DNA of 64,000 bases from JABSSA01 sp039975755 (lineage in GTDB: Bacteria > Pseudomonadota > Alphaproteobacteria > Rhodobacterales > Rhodobacteraceae): positions 1-64,000 of the forward strand of contig JBDWGM010000106.1 of the NCBI GenBank assembly GCA_039975755.1, given 5' to 3'. A program made the position numbers and the translations under genes. This document shows, piece by piece, positions 22,975-32,305 of the stretch; the first letter of the stretch is position 1; each line of letters begins with the position of its first letter. Below the pieces are notes generated by a model. The model did not search any database. It was not told the origin of the DNA and saw only the letters and a program-made list of their open reading frames with translations.

Positions 22975-24567
22975 TCAGGCGACGTCGAATGCAAGTGGTT
23001 TAACTTGCCGGAACATACCTGTGTTTTCCAGCGCATCTAGAACGGTTTGCGACACCGCGCCGTCAACATAAAGAAGCGCGATTGCCTCGCCGCCGGCATC
23101 GGAACGACCAAGCGTAAAGTTCGCGATGTTTACGTTGTTTTTCCCCATCGTGTTGCCGAGCAAACCGATGATTCCGGGAACATCTTCGTTGGTTGTGTAA
23201 AGCATATGCGCGCCGATTTCGGCGTCGATATTGATGCCCTTGATCTGGATAAAGCGCGGCTTGCCATCGCTAAAGACTGTGCCCGCAATTGAACGTTCGC
23301 GTTTATCGGTGACGACGGTGACTTTGATATATCCTTCGAACACACCAGACTTGTCCTGATTGGTGGTCGAGATTTTGATGCCTTTGTCTTTGGCGATCAC
23401 CGGTGCCGAAACCATGTTCACGTCAGGATTGACGCGTTTCATGATCCCCGCAACAGCGGAACAGTTCAAAGCGGCAAGGTTCATGTCCGCCACTGACCCA
23501 TCATATAAGATATTGATCGCTTTGATGGGTTCGTCAGTCAGTTGGCCAATGAAGCTGCCCAAATGTCCGGCAAGGCTGACCCATGGGCCCATAACTTTGG
23601 CTTCTTCAGCAGTCATCGAAGGCATATTCAATGCGTTCTCGACTGCACCGTCCAGTAAATAGTTGGACATTTGTTCCGCCACTTGAAGCGCCACGTTTTC
23701 CTGCGCTTCGGTGGTTGCGGCGCCCAAATGCGGGGTGCACACAACGTTGGGCAAATTGAACAGAACGTTTTCTTTTGCAGGCTCTTCCGCGAACACATCA
23801 AATGCAGCACCTGCAACGTGACCGGATTTCAACGCGTCTGCCAATGCGTTTTCGTCAACCAAACCGCCACGTGCACAGTTGATGATGCGCACACCTTTTT
23901 TCATTTTCGCGATGGCATCCGCGTTGATCATCCCAGCGGTCTGATCCGTTTTGGGCACATGCAAAGTGATGAAATCCGAGCGTTTCAGCAATTCGTCAAG
24001 CTCGACCTTTTCGACGCCCATTTTGTCGGCTTTTTCCGCACTCAGGAATGGGTCAAACGCAATAACTTTCATTTTCAGGCCGCGCGCACGGTCACACACG
24101 ATCCCGCCGATATTTCCGGCGCCAATCACACCCAGCGTTTTGTTGGTCAGCTCTACGCCCATGAACTTGGACTTTTCCCATTTTCCGGCATGTGTTGATG
24201 TGCTGGCTTCGGGGATTTGACGAGCAACGGCGAACATCATCGCAATGGCGTGTTCCGCCGTCGTAATCATGTTGCCAAAGGGAGTGTTCATTACGATGAC
24301 GCCCTTCTTGGAGGCCGCTTCTTTGTCGATATTGTCGGTACCGATACCGGCGCGACCAATCACCTTAAGGTTGGTGGCTTTCTCGATGATTGTTGGCGTC
24401 ACTCTGGTGGCCGAACGGATCGCCAAACCATCATAGTTTCCGATAATTTCAGCCAGCTTTTCTTTGTCCTTGCCCAGATCGGGCATGAAATCGACGTCGA
24501 TCCCACGGTCACGGAAAATCTGAACGGCGGCTTCTGACAGTTTGTCAGATATAAGTACTTTGGGCAT
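22975..24567 (-). CDS. serA: D-3-phosphoglycerate dehydrogenase
   Basis: First step of serine synthesis: 3-phosphoglycerate to 3-phosphohydroxypyruvate with NAD. 530 residues, the long type. It has the NAD-binding GVIGAGNIGGIVCDRARGL, catalytic elements INCARGGLVDE and TPHLGAATTEAQENVA, an intervening allosteric-substrate-binding-like region (about 320-450), and a C-terminal ACT domain (MLYTTNEDVPGIIGLLGNTMGKNNVNIANF), which usually gives feedback by serine. It follows serC with a hairpin between them. Confidence 0.96.
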   Translation of the reverse strand: MPKVLISDKLSEAAVQIFRDRGIDVDFMPDLGKDKEKLAEIIGNYDGLAIRSATRVTPTIIEKATNLKVIGRAGIGTDNIDKEAASKKGVIVMNTPFGNMITTAEHAIAMMFAVARQIPEASTSTHAGKWEKSKFMGVELTNKTLGVIGAGNIGGIVCDRARGLKMKVIAFDPFLSAEKADKMGVEKVELDELLKRSDFITLHVPKTDQTAGMINADAIAKMKKGVRIINCARGGLVDENALADALKSGHVAGAAFDVFAEEPAKENVLFNLPNVVCTPHLGAATTEAQENVALQVAEQMSNYLLDGAVENALNMPSMTAEEAKVMGPWVSLAGHLGSFIGQLTDEPIKAINILYDGSVADMNLAALNCSAVAGIMKRVNPDVNMVSAPVIAKDKGIKISTTNQDKSGVFEGYIKVTVVTDKRERSIAGTVFSDGKPRFIQIKGINIDAEIGAHMLYTTNEDVPGIIGLLGNTMGKNNVNIANFTLGRSDAGGEAIALLYVDGAVSQTVLDALENTGMFRQVKPLAFDVA

Positions 24568-24599
24568 TTTTTATTACTCTCGTAAAGAAGGTTGGGTTG

Positions 24600-24617
24600 G
24601 GCGGGGCGAACCCCGCC
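24600..24617 (-). other. Hairpin between serC and serA
   Basis: A 7-bp stem GGCGGGG/CCCCGCC (24600-24606 with 24611-24617) with a four-base loop sits directly after the serC stop, in the serC-serA gap. No T-run; it probably affects mRNA stability or the ratio of the two enzymes rather than ending transcription. Confidence 0.5.
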
Positions 24618-24622
24618 TCAAA

Positions 24623-25777
24623 TCAAGCAGCTTCGCTTAGCGCTTCGATTTCGGCCTCAAAGGCCCAGGCAAGCCATGGCAGCATCGCTTTGATGTCGGC
24701 TGTTTCGACTGTACCGCCACACCAGATGCGCAAACCTGCGGGTGCATCGCGATACGCGCCAACATCCAATGCCACACCTTCCGCTTCCAACCGCTTTGCG
24801 ATTGCTTTGGCAAAGGTCGCGCCGTCTTGAATGCGGCTGTCGGTGAATTTCAGACAGACCGATGTATTTGATCGTGTTGCCGGGTCAATCGCCAGATTTT
24901 CGATCCATGCATTCTGGTCACAAAAGTCCCAGATGGCTGTGGCGTTGGCCGTTGCGCGATCAATCAACCCAGTCAGGCCGCCAACAGAGCGGGCCCAATC
25001 CAAACATTGCAAATAGTCTTCAACAGCAAGCATTGAAGGCGTGTTAATCGTTTCGCCGACAAAGATGCCTTCGATCAGTTTGCTACCTTTGGTCAGGCGG
25101 AAAATCTTGGGCAAAGGCCATGCAGGCGTATAGTTTTCCAAACGCTCAACGGCGCGCGGGCTTAGGATGATCATCCCATGTGCCGCTTCACCGCCCAGAA
25201 CTTTCTGCCACGAGAATGTCGTCACATCGAGCTTGTCCCAAGGCAAATCCATAGCAAATGCAGCCGATGTCGCATCGCACAGGGTTAGACCTTCACGGTC
25301 TGCTGGGATGACATCACCATCGGCGACTCGCACGCCAGATGTGGTCCCGTTCCAGGTAAAGCAGACATCCGCATTCCAATCGACGGACGACAGGTCCACG
25401 ATTTCGCCGTAGCCAGCGGTTTTGACCTCGGCGTCAATTTTCAGCTGTTTAACCACATCTGTGACCCAGCCTGCGCCAAAGCTTTCCCAAGCCAGCATTT
25501 CAGCCTTGCGGTCGCCCAGCAGATTCCACATCGCCATTTCGAATGCGCCAGTGTCTGATGCGGGAACGATACCAATGCGATAGTCAGCTGGTACGCCAAG
25601 GATGGCGCGTGTCTCTTCGATCGCGGCTTTAAGCTTGGCTTTGCCAACAGCAGCCCGGTGCGACCGACCTAACGGTGCATCCGCAAGCGCATTCAGATTG
25701 AATGTGGGGGGTTTGGCACATGGGCCAGAAGAAAAACGCGGATTACCCGGCCGCGTTGCCGGTTGTTTGTTAGCCAT
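24623..25777 (-). CDS. serC: Phosphoserine aminotransferase
   Basis: Second step of serine synthesis: PLP-dependent transfer of an amino group from glutamate to phosphohydroxypyruvate. The ATG at 25777 gives 384 residues starting MANKQPATRPGNPRFSSGPCAKPP, standard for alphaproteobacterial SerC; the open frame runs further upstream but without homologous sequence. Lys192 in SWQKVLGGEAAHG is the PLP lysine. AAGGGT stands before the start and is partly paired in a possible RNA switch (25785-25821). It leads a serC-serA operon and opposes serB. Confidence 0.95.
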   Translation of the reverse strand: MANKQPATRPGNPRFSSGPCAKPPTFNLNALADAPLGRSHRAAVGKAKLKAAIEETRAILGVPADYRIGIVPASDTGAFEMAMWNLLGDRKAEMLAWESFGAGWVTDVVKQLKIDAEVKTAGYGEIVDLSSVDWNADVCFTWNGTTSGVRVADGDVIPADREGLTLCDATSAAFAMDLPWDKLDVTTFSWQKVLGGEAAHGMIILSPRAVERLENYTPAWPLPKIFRLTKGSKLIEGIFVGETINTPSMLAVEDYLQCLDWARSVGGLTGLIDRATANATAIWDFCDQNAWIENLAIDPATRSNTSVCLKFTDSRIQDGATFAKAIAKRLEAEGVALDVGAYRDAPAGLRIWCGGTVETADIKAMLPWLAWAFEAEIEALSEAA

Positions 25778-25784
25778 TGATGCT

Positions 25785-25821
25785 ACCCTTACAGATAATC
25801 GCCCTTCGTTGGGGAAGGGTG
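25785..25821 (-). promoter_or_regulatory. Possible RNA switch masking the serC ribosome-binding site
   Basis: In the minus-strand leader CCCTTC (25819-25814) pairs perfectly with GAAGGG (25807-25802) to form a hairpin. The overlapping ACCCTT (25820-25815) can instead pair perfectly with AAGGGT (25790-25785), the ribosome-binding site of serC. The two pairings exclude each other. A serC-serA leader RNA motif has been described in alphaproteobacteria; I cannot confirm that this is the same one. Confidence 0.45.
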
Positions 25822-26037
25822 TCCCACCGCCGGACATACGGGGCATCCATTTGAGGTGCAACAGGTGATCGCGTCGGAAATCGATCAAAAGGCGTCTTTT
25901 TTGTATTGCGTGTTCACGATGGGAAACTTGGGGTGCGATCTGTGTGGATGCGCAAATACAGCAATATAGCTCCCTGCAAGTCCTGGTAATCACCGGCGTG
26001 AGGCTTTAGGCGAACCGCCAATAGAAGGATCGCAAAA

Positions 26038-26913
26038 ATGAATGTTGTCACTCTCATCGCGAAACCGGGAAAACTGGACCCAGCATTGGTTGAAAGCTTG
26101 CGCAATGCATGGGGCGGTGGAGATGCTGTTTGGTTGGCCCCGGACGAAGCGGCAGAATTTTCAGTTGATCAATCGCCTGACAACCTTTGGGATGTGTGGT
26201 CAGATGTTCAACAGTTGAACGTTGATCTTGTGCTGCAACCTGTCGAAGGGCGTGTCAAAAAAGTGCTGATTGCCGACATGGACAGCACAATGATTCAGCA
26301 AGAATGTATCGACGAACTTGCCGAAGTCGCGGGCGTTGGCGATCACGTACGAGGGATTACGGCACGTGCCATGAATGGCGAGTTGGATTTTGACGGTGCT
26401 GTACGTGAGCGTGTCGGGTTGATGAAAGGGCTGGGCGCAGAAAAAATCGACCAAGTTTTGGCGGAACGTATCACCATGATGCCGGGCGGTGACGTCTTGC
26501 TTGCCACGATGCGCGCAAATGGGGCTTATACGGCACTTGTTTCCGGCGGGTTCACAATGTTTACGGCTGCTGTGGCCAAACAACTTGGGTTTCACGAAAA
26601 CCGCGCGAACACGTTGATTGTGAAAGACGGCGTGCTGACAGGCGAAGTTGGGATGCCAATTCTTGGGCGCGAAGCCAAGGTTGAGGCATTGAACGACATC
26701 ACAACGCGACTAGAATTGCAGGCCGCGGATGTAATTGCGGTTGGGGATGGCGCTAATGATTTGGGGATGTTGGGGCTGGCAGGGTCCGGTGTTGCGTTGC
26801 ACGCCAAACCGTCCGTTGCCGCAGAATGTGACATCCGCATTAACCAAGGCGATCTCAGCGCGCTTTTGTATCTGCAAGGATATTCAAGAGACGCATTTGT
26901 AACTCCGTCATGA
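26038..26913 (+). CDS. serB: Phosphoserine phosphatase
   Basis: Last step of serine synthesis, HAD-family hydrolase. 291 residues: an N-terminal ACT-like part (1 to about 70), then the HAD catalytic motif IADMDSTMIQQE with nucleophile Asp80 and acid/base Asp82, motif II VSGGFTMFT, and motif IV IAVGDGANDLGML. Divergent from serC, with the promoters of both in the 260-base gap. The last codon overlaps the next gene (ATGA, 26910-26913). Confidence 0.96.
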   Translation: MNVVTLIAKPGKLDPALVESLRNAWGGGDAVWLAPDEAAEFSVDQSPDNLWDVWSDVQQLNVDLVLQPVEGRVKKVLIADMDSTMIQQECIDELAEVAGVGDHVRGITARAMNGELDFDGAVRERVGLMKGLGAEKIDQVLAERITMMPGGDVLLATMRANGAYTALVSGGFTMFTAAVAKQLGFHENRANTLIVKDGVLTGEVGMPILGREAKVEALNDITTRLELQAADVIAVGDGANDLGMLGLAGSGVALHAKPSVAAECDIRINQGDLSALLYLQGYSRDAFVTPS

Positions 26914-27344
26914 TCGTTTCGCGTGCTCAAAGATCAGATGCTAGACGTCTTGCACGCATCATGTTTGATGCGGTCCGTTATGGTGCGACGCAGTATTCGG
27001 TGGCCGAACGTCGCGCTTGGGCTCCAAAGCAAAAAGGAGCAAAGGACTTTACGAAGCTCATCCGACGCCAAGAAGTGTGGGTGGCGCGTAGCGTTCAGGG
27101 TCCAATCGGATTTATTGCACTTAGACCAGATGGATACGTGGACCTGATATTCATCTTGCGACACGCAAGAGGCAAAGGGGTGTTTGGCCGTCTATTGTCT
27201 TGCGTTGATGATCGGGCGCGGACTGTCCATGCCAGCTTGCATGCCGAACCAGCTTTTGCAGCACATGGTTTCCAAGTTGTTCACCGCGAAGCGGTTCCAC
27301 GGTTTGGTCAATTGTTGCGCCGCGCCTATATGGCCCGACCTTAG
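26910..27344 (+). CDS. GNAT family N-acetyltransferase
   Basis: 144 residues with the acetyl-CoA-binding RHARGKGVFGRLLSCVDD and an N-terminal RAQRSDARRLARIMFDAVRYGA typical of small GNAT enzymes. Substrate unknown. Its ATG overlaps the serB stop, so it is translated from the same mRNA. It meets the asparaginase gene tail to tail with a four-base overlap. Confidence 0.8.
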   Translation: MIVSRAQRSDARRLARIMFDAVRYGATQYSVAERRAWAPKQKGAKDFTKLIRRQEVWVARSVQGPIGFIALRPDGYVDLIFILRHARGKGVFGRLLSCVDDRARTVHASLHAEPAFAAHGFQVVHREAVPRFGQLLRRAYMARP

Positions 27345-28321
27345 CGCAATACGCCAGCAGCCCGCATGTGGCCGGTTTCTATCCCGCGCCAATTGGTGAT
27401 TGAGGCATCTGTAAAGGCCAATGCCTCGGGGTGATTAGGGTCCAAGGCGCCTAGTTTCACAAGAATTGCGGCGATTGCACATTCGGCCGCACGTGTGCTG
27501 CCATCTTCTATTTTTAAGGCCACACCTAATTTTTGTTCAGGTAGAATGGCCACAAAGAACGCTTCGGCCCCAGTTTTCAACGCCACCTTGCCCCCGGTTG
27601 CACGCATCAATCGCGTACACGCTCGGCCTTCGCCGGCGACGAGATCTGGATGGGTTGTCATTGCTGCAGTCAATCGCGCTTCGGGGCTGTCGACATGTGC
27701 CGATGCAAATCGGGCCATCGCGCGCGCCATTCCCTTGAGGCTGGTTGCGTGATTAGGGGCAGAACAGCCATCGATTCCAAAACCGGGGCTGTCTTCGCCG
27801 GTGGCCTCTTCGAACGCGTCTTTGATTGCAATCTGAACAGGATGATCCGGTTCAAGGTATTCAGGGCCAGCATCCAAGAATTGAGCCAATGTCAGAAAAC
27901 CGGTGTGCTTGCCTGAACAATTGTTGTGATACTGACAGGGTGACGCATTTGATTTGATCAGATCCGTTTTTGCGATGTCATCTTTGGGCATTTGCGGCCC
28001 ACATCGCAACGCGGCGTCGTCCAACCCAAGGTCAGACAACCATTTATGGACAGGTCCGGTATGAATGGCAGCGCCATTGTGTGATGCACAGGCCAATGCC
28101 AGATGTTGCGGAGTCAGCCTATATTTATTTGCCGCACCACTGGTGATCAAAGGCAAGGCCTGCACCATCTTTGCGGAACTTCGAGGCAGCACAATCGCGT
28201 TCGGATCGCCCCATTCCATGACAATATCACCGCCTTGATCAACAACCACTGCATGTCCGCGGTGAGCGCTTTCCAGAAATCGACCACGCCAAATTTCAGT
28301 CAATATAGCTGGATGTGTCAT
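27341..28321 (-). CDS. L-asparaginase, Rhizobium etli (AnsA, class 3) type
   Basis: Hydrolyses L-asparagine to aspartate and ammonium. The ATG at 28321 gives 326 residues starting MTHPAILTEIWRGRFLESAHRG, the usual start; the longer frame adds 50 unrelated residues. The family's Ser-x-x-Lys pair is present at Ser48 and Lys51 (RSSAK), and the metal-site residues Cys135 and Lys138 lie in CSGKHTG, with a further cysteine in GIDGCSAP. These match the R. etli type, not the E. coli AnsA/AnsB type. Upstream it faces the IalB-like gene divergently. Confidence 0.92.
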   Translation of the reverse strand: MTHPAILTEIWRGRFLESAHRGHAVVVDQGGDIVMEWGDPNAIVLPRSSAKMVQALPLITSGAANKYRLTPQHLALACASHNGAAIHTGPVHKWLSDLGLDDAALRCGPQMPKDDIAKTDLIKSNASPCQYHNNCSGKHTGFLTLAQFLDAGPEYLEPDHPVQIAIKDAFEEATGEDSPGFGIDGCSAPNHATSLKGMARAMARFASAHVDSPEARLTAAMTTHPDLVAGEGRACTRLMRATGGKVALKTGAEAFFVAILPEQKLGVALKIEDGSTRAAECAIAAILVKLGALDPNHPEALAFTDASITNWRGIETGHMRAAGVLR

Positions 28322-28492
28322 TTTAACCCTCAATTCTTGGCGAAATGCTGCCAATTCATCTTTCACTGCATGCCTGATGTACGCTAATATGATTGTTGTC
28401 GAAAATAAAATAGGCCCCGCCAGCACGTCTGTATTGGCATTGCGCGAAACAGGGGCCATATGATGAGGCATTGGCAGCTGGAGGCTGTAGGA

Positions 28493-29023
28493 ATGAGTAA
28501 ACTTAAGACGATGTTTGGGGCACTGGCTATTGGTGCGATTGCGGCTTCTGGCGCACTAGCTCAGGAATCAAGCACGAACCAAGTTGCTGTGAACACGGCG
28601 TGGAATGTCTTTGTCGAAGATGATCCTAAAGAGTGCTGGAGCGTTTCCACACCGGAAGATGTTGTAAACACGCGCGATGGTCGCGTTGTTGCTGCGACCC
28701 GAAGCCAAATTGTGTTGATGGTCTTTTACCGTCCCAGCGATGAGGCCAAGGGCCAGGTCGCGTATACAGGCGGATATCCATTCCGCAGTGGCTCGACCGT
28801 TACGTTGCAGATTGGCGAGAGCTCATTTTCTCTGTTTACGGATGGAGAATGGGCATGGCCTGCGTCTGAATCCGACGACGCGAAAATCGTAACCGCAATG
28901 AAACGTGGAGCTCAAGCCGTGGTGTCTGGGGTCTCAGGACGTGGCACGGCGACGAAGGATACGTTTTCGCTTTTGGGGTTCACCGCATCTGTTGAAGACG
29001 CAGAAGCCCGCTGTGCGCAATAA
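28493..29023 (+). CDS. Invasion-associated locus B (IalB) family secreted protein
   Basis: Exported protein of unknown precise role, common in alphaproteobacteria. From the ATG at 28493, with GGAGG upstream, it has 176 residues: signal peptide MSKLKTMFGALAIGAIAASGALAQ, then WNVFVEDDPKECWSVSTP, GGYPFRSGSTVTLQIG, LFTDGEWAWPASESDDAKIVTAMKRG and SRGTATKDTFSLLGFTASVEDAEARC-type family blocks, with two conserved cysteines that may form a disulphide. A frame start at 28460 would bury the signal peptide. Followed by a terminator. Confidence 0.87.
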   Translation: MSKLKTMFGALAIGAIAASGALAQESSTNQVAVNTAWNVFVEDDPKECWSVSTPEDVVNTRDGRVVAATRSQIVLMVFYRPSDEAKGQVAYTGGYPFRSGSTVTLQIGESSFSLFTDGEWAWPASESDDAKIVTAMKRGAQAVVSGVSGRGTATKDTFSLLGFTASVEDAEARCAQ

Positions 29024-29048
29024 TCGATAGTTGCGACTAAGAAGACGA

Positions 29049-29090
29049 CATCGCCTGCGTATTGTTTTTGCAGGCGATGCTTGTTGTTTA
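29049..29090 (+). terminator. Terminator after the IalB-like gene
   Basis: Perfect 10-bp stem CATCGCCTGC/GCAGGCGATG (29049-29058 with 29070-29079), 11-base loop, followed by CTTGTTGTTTA. Located 26 bases after the stop. The T-run is interrupted but the stem is strong. Confidence 0.7.
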
Positions 29091-29177
29091 ACGACCTGCG
29101 TCTTTGCAAACGCCTTTTCATTTGAGGGTGTACCCTGCAAGGTGCGTTCAACGCGTACCGATGTGAGGCAAAGATAA

Positions 29178-29588
29178 ATGGACTGGGTCAAAATCATCCA
29201 CATTTTATGCGTGATGGGTTGGATGACCTCGATCTTTGCTGTTCCGCGCGCGCTGATTTATTGGAAACGGGAATATGAGCGCATCAAGGAAGATGGCCCA
29301 CTGGGTGATCTGACTTTCCGCCTGTATCGATTTTCCAGCGGCTTGGGCATCATTGCTGCGATCACGGGTCTTTGGCTTGGTTGGGAATGGTCTTTTCCGC
29401 CTTGGGTGCATCTGAAACTGCTTTTGGTCGCATTGCTGGCGCTACATTACATTATTACAGGTCGCATGGTCGCCCGGGCAAGGCGGGGCGAATTCCGGGA
29501 AAGTGACCGCTTTCTCAGGATTTTTAACGAGATCAGCGTTTTTGGCGTGATCGGTATTCTCTGGGTTGTCGTCGTCAAACCGTTCTGA
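29178..29588 (+). CDS. HemJ/CopD-like small membrane protein
   Basis: 136 residues with about four membrane segments (near 1-24, 52-68, 76-94 and 117-134). MDWVKIIHILCVMGWMTSIFAVPRALIY and WVHLKLLLVALLALHYIITGR resemble HemJ, the oxygen-independent protoporphyrinogen IX oxidase, including the first-helix His8. Overall similarity by eye is partial, so it may be a HemJ paralogue or CopD-domain protein, not the main haem enzyme. It stands alone between ialB-like and rlmN. Confidence 0.65.
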   Translation: MDWVKIIHILCVMGWMTSIFAVPRALIYWKREYERIKEDGPLGDLTFRLYRFSSGLGIIAAITGLWLGWEWSFPPWVHLKLLLVALLALHYIITGRMVARARRGEFRESDRFLRIFNEISVFGVIGILWVVVVKPF

Positions 29589-29698
29589 CGCTTGACGGGT
29601 TGAATCAACGGCGTTTGGCACCGGTTTCCAAAATTGTTAGGAAAAGCGTTTGGCAAACGCCATCCGTAACTATATTGAGGCGCATCCAATGCAGGTAG

Positions 29699-30883
29699 AT
29701 GTGTCAGATGAACACCAAGGCTCCGATCACACAAGACGTTTTGACGATTCCTCGGAAATTGCCCGAGGGACCGATTAACCTTGTTGGGCAAACGCGCAGT
29801 CAGATGCGCGAGACACTTATTTCGCATGGCACGCCAGAAAAGCAGGCCAAGATGCGTGTGGGTCAGATTTGGCAATGGATTTACCAATGGGGTGTCCGCG
29901 ATTTTTCGGAAATGACGAATTTGTCCAAAGCCTATCGTGCCCAATTGGCCGAAGCATTTGTAATTGAAACTCCAGAAGTCGTGAGCAAACAAGTCTCCAC
30001 GGACGGGACGCGCAAATATCTGGTGCGCATTGCAGGCGGTCATGAGGTCGAGGTCGTTTACATACCCGAAGATGATCGTGGCACGCTTTGTATCTCAAGT
30101 CAGGTTGGGTGCACGCTTACTTGTTCTTTCTGTCACACAGGCACGCAAAAACTGGTGCGTAATTTGACAGCGGCGGAAATCGTGGGGCAAATTATGATGG
30201 CCCGTGACGATCTTGATGAATGGCCAACGCCGGGTACGCGTACGTATGATGCGCGCCTTTTGTCCAACGTTGTTCTGATGGGCATGGGTGAGCCGCTTTA
30301 TAATTTCGAAAATGTACGCGATGCGATGAAGATCGCGATGGACGAAGAGGGGATTTCTTTGTCCCGTCGTCGCATCACTTTGTCCACTTCGGGCGTGGTC
30401 CCCGAAATTGCCCGAACCGCCGAAGAAATCGGATGTATGCTGGCGGTTTCCTTTCATGCGACCACTGATGAAGTGCGCAATTCGCTGGTTCCGATCAATA
30501 AGCGTTGGAATATCGAAACACTGTTGGAAGCTTTGCGGGCTTATCCGCGGGGGCGCAATTCGGAACGGATTACATTTGAATATGTGATGCTGCAAGGCGT
30601 GAACGACACGGACGAGGATGCCAGGCGTTTGGTTGAGTTGATCAAGGGTATTCCTGCAAAGGTCAATTTGATCCCGTTCAATGAATGGCCGGGCGCACCT
30701 TATAAGCGATCCTCGAACAATCGCATTCGGGCATTTTCGGACATCGTTCACGACGCTGGCTATGCGTCGCCTGTGCGCAAACCGCGCGGAGAAGATATCC
30801 TAGCGGCCTGCGGTCAGTTGAAATCTGCAACCGAACGCGAGCGCAAGTCGCGTGCACAAATTGAAGCAGAAACCGGCTCGTGA
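29699..30883 (+). CDS. rlmN: Dual-specificity RNA methyltransferase RlmN (radical SAM)
   Basis: Methylates C2 of A2503 in 23S rRNA and A37 in some tRNAs. The radical-SAM 4Fe-4S cysteines are Cys138, Cys142 and Cys145 (CTLTCSFC). Other marks: GMGEPLYNFENV, TLSTSGVVPEI, the AVSFHATTDEVRNSLVPINKRW block and the C-terminal NLIPFNEWPG. 394 residues; start at 29699 or three codons later (29708, MNTKAPITQDV) are both possible, and the latter fits relatives. It appears to be monocistronic. Confidence 0.94.
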   Translation: MCQMNTKAPITQDVLTIPRKLPEGPINLVGQTRSQMRETLISHGTPEKQAKMRVGQIWQWIYQWGVRDFSEMTNLSKAYRAQLAEAFVIETPEVVSKQVSTDGTRKYLVRIAGGHEVEVVYIPEDDRGTLCISSQVGCTLTCSFCHTGTQKLVRNLTAAEIVGQIMMARDDLDEWPTPGTRTYDARLLSNVVLMGMGEPLYNFENVRDAMKIAMDEEGISLSRRRITLSTSGVVPEIARTAEEIGCMLAVSFHATTDEVRNSLVPINKRWNIETLLEALRAYPRGRNSERITFEYVMLQGVNDTDEDARRLVELIKGIPAKVNLIPFNEWPGAPYKRSSNNRIRAFSDIVHDAGYASPVRKPRGEDILAACGQLKSATERERKSRAQIEAETGS

Positions 30884-31014
30884 CGATTTAGGCGCGTGCC
30901 ACAGCTAAGGCACACCTCGCCACAATTGACCGCGAATTTTTCTCATTCATGCACGAATCTGGACACTCTGGCCTGTCACTTTCTTTTCATAGGGATAGGA
31001 CACAGGAGTTTATT

Positions 31015-31221
31015 ATGTCTTTTATTACACATTCAGATGCGACCATGACAGGTCAGGTCCGCGAATTGGTTATGCGTGAGCGCGCATTGGCTTTGTCAGC
31101 CCGCGAATTGAACCATCGCCTTGCAGGATACGGATACGGTATCCGCGACACCAAAGAAGGCCAGATTGTTGAAAAACTAATGGGTGGTGTAGCAATTTGT
31201 GCGATGCCGGCAGACGCCTAA
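31015..31221 (+). CDS. Small uncharacterised protein, 68 aa
   Basis: Not recognised. The ATG at 31015 has GGAG six bases upstream, and the sequence MSFITHSDATMTGQVRELVMRERALALSARELNHRLAGYGYGIRDTKEGQIVEKLMGG looks like a real folded protein: a helix-rich first half and a Gly-rich GYGYGIRDT turn. No signal peptide or membrane segment. It lies after rlmN with its own ribosome-binding site and meets the LOG-family gene tail to tail. Confidence 0.65.
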   Translation: MSFITHSDATMTGQVRELVMRERALALSARELNHRLAGYGYGIRDTKEGQIVEKLMGGVAICAMPADA

Positions 31222-31242
31222 TTCGCATCGCACACTTTTGAT

Positions 31243-32085
31243 TTAACGACCGGGAACTTCGCTGCGTGCGGCCGTGGTTTCCCAGTTTTCGATGAGGTGC
31301 ATCGCCTCATCTGCCGTTTCGACAAAACGGAACAGATCGAGGTCTTCGGCTGAAATAGTGCCCGCATCTGCGAGCGCTTCCCAGTTTACGATCTTTTGCC
31401 AGAACTCCTTGCCAAACAGCAGGAATGGTACGCGATTCATGCGTCCAGTTTGAATAAGCGTCAGGCTTTCAAACAGTTCATCCAGTGTTCCAAACCCGCC
31501 GGGGAACACACAAATTGCGCGTGCACGCATCAAAAAGTGCATTTTGCGGATCGCAAAATAGTGAAAGTTAAAGCACAGCTCTGGCGTGACATATTCGTTT
31601 GGTGCTTGTTCAAACGGAAGAACAATATTCAGACCAATTGATGCGCCCCCTGCATCGATTGCGCCGCGATTGCCTGCTTCCATAACACCCGGACCGCCGC
31701 CGGTGACGACGACGTTTTGACGCCCGTTACTTTCCATGGACTTTAACGTCATCAAACGAGCGAATTCGCGTGTTTCATCGTAGAATCGGGACAGATCCGC
31801 CAATGTTTGCGTGCGTGCCGTGTCTTTCTTGGCCGGTTCTGGAATGCGCGCGCCACCAAACAACACGATTGTGCTTTCGATGCCTTTTTCATCCAGCAGC
31901 ATTTCCGGCTTGAGCAATTCTAACTGAAGACGAACAGGCCGCAATTCGTCACGGCATAAGAAATCTTTATCAGCAAAGGCCAGTTGGTATGCTGGCGCGC
32001 GGGTTTGAGGGGTGTTTGGAACCTCTTCAGCAGCTTCGCGGTCAGTATGTGCATCGCGGAGAGGGTGTTTGCGCTCAGTGGTCAT
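31243..32085 (-). CDS. LOG-family Rossmann-fold protein (TIGR00730 type)
   Basis: LOG proteins release free cytokinin bases from their nucleotides; in bacteria many act on AMP or have unknown roles, and were formerly called lysine decarboxylases. The key motif PGGFGTLDE is present, as is GGGPGVMEAGNRGA. The ATG at 32085 gives 280 residues. A 15-residue longer start at 32130 is possible but AGGAC precedes the inner ATG. The N-terminal 75 residues extend the core and suggest the longer bacterial type. Divergent from dapD. Confidence 0.85.
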   Translation of the reverse strand: MTTERKHPLRDAHTDREAAEEVPNTPQTRAPAYQLAFADKDFLCRDELRPVRLQLELLKPEMLLDEKGIESTIVLFGGARIPEPAKKDTARTQTLADLSRFYDETREFARLMTLKSMESNGRQNVVVTGGGPGVMEAGNRGAIDAGGASIGLNIVLPFEQAPNEYVTPELCFNFHYFAIRKMHFLMRARAICVFPGGFGTLDELFESLTLIQTGRMNRVPFLLFGKEFWQKIVNWEALADAGTISAEDLDLFRFVETADEAMHLIENWETTAARSEVPGR

Positions 32086-32305
32086 GCGGGTGTCCTGTAT
32101 AAATGCAGTCACCTGTTTACTGCGTCCCAAGCATCAAAGCCATAGCGCAACGCGGAATTGAATTTTTTGAATGATTGCATCAACTGAGGCTTAAAAAACG
32201 ACAACCCCATATGGCGCCTAAGTCGAGCGAATGACATGGGGCGGCATTGCACAAGAGATGACTGGGCAATATAGGCTCTTTTGAAACGCAGCAGAGGGGG
32301 CACTG

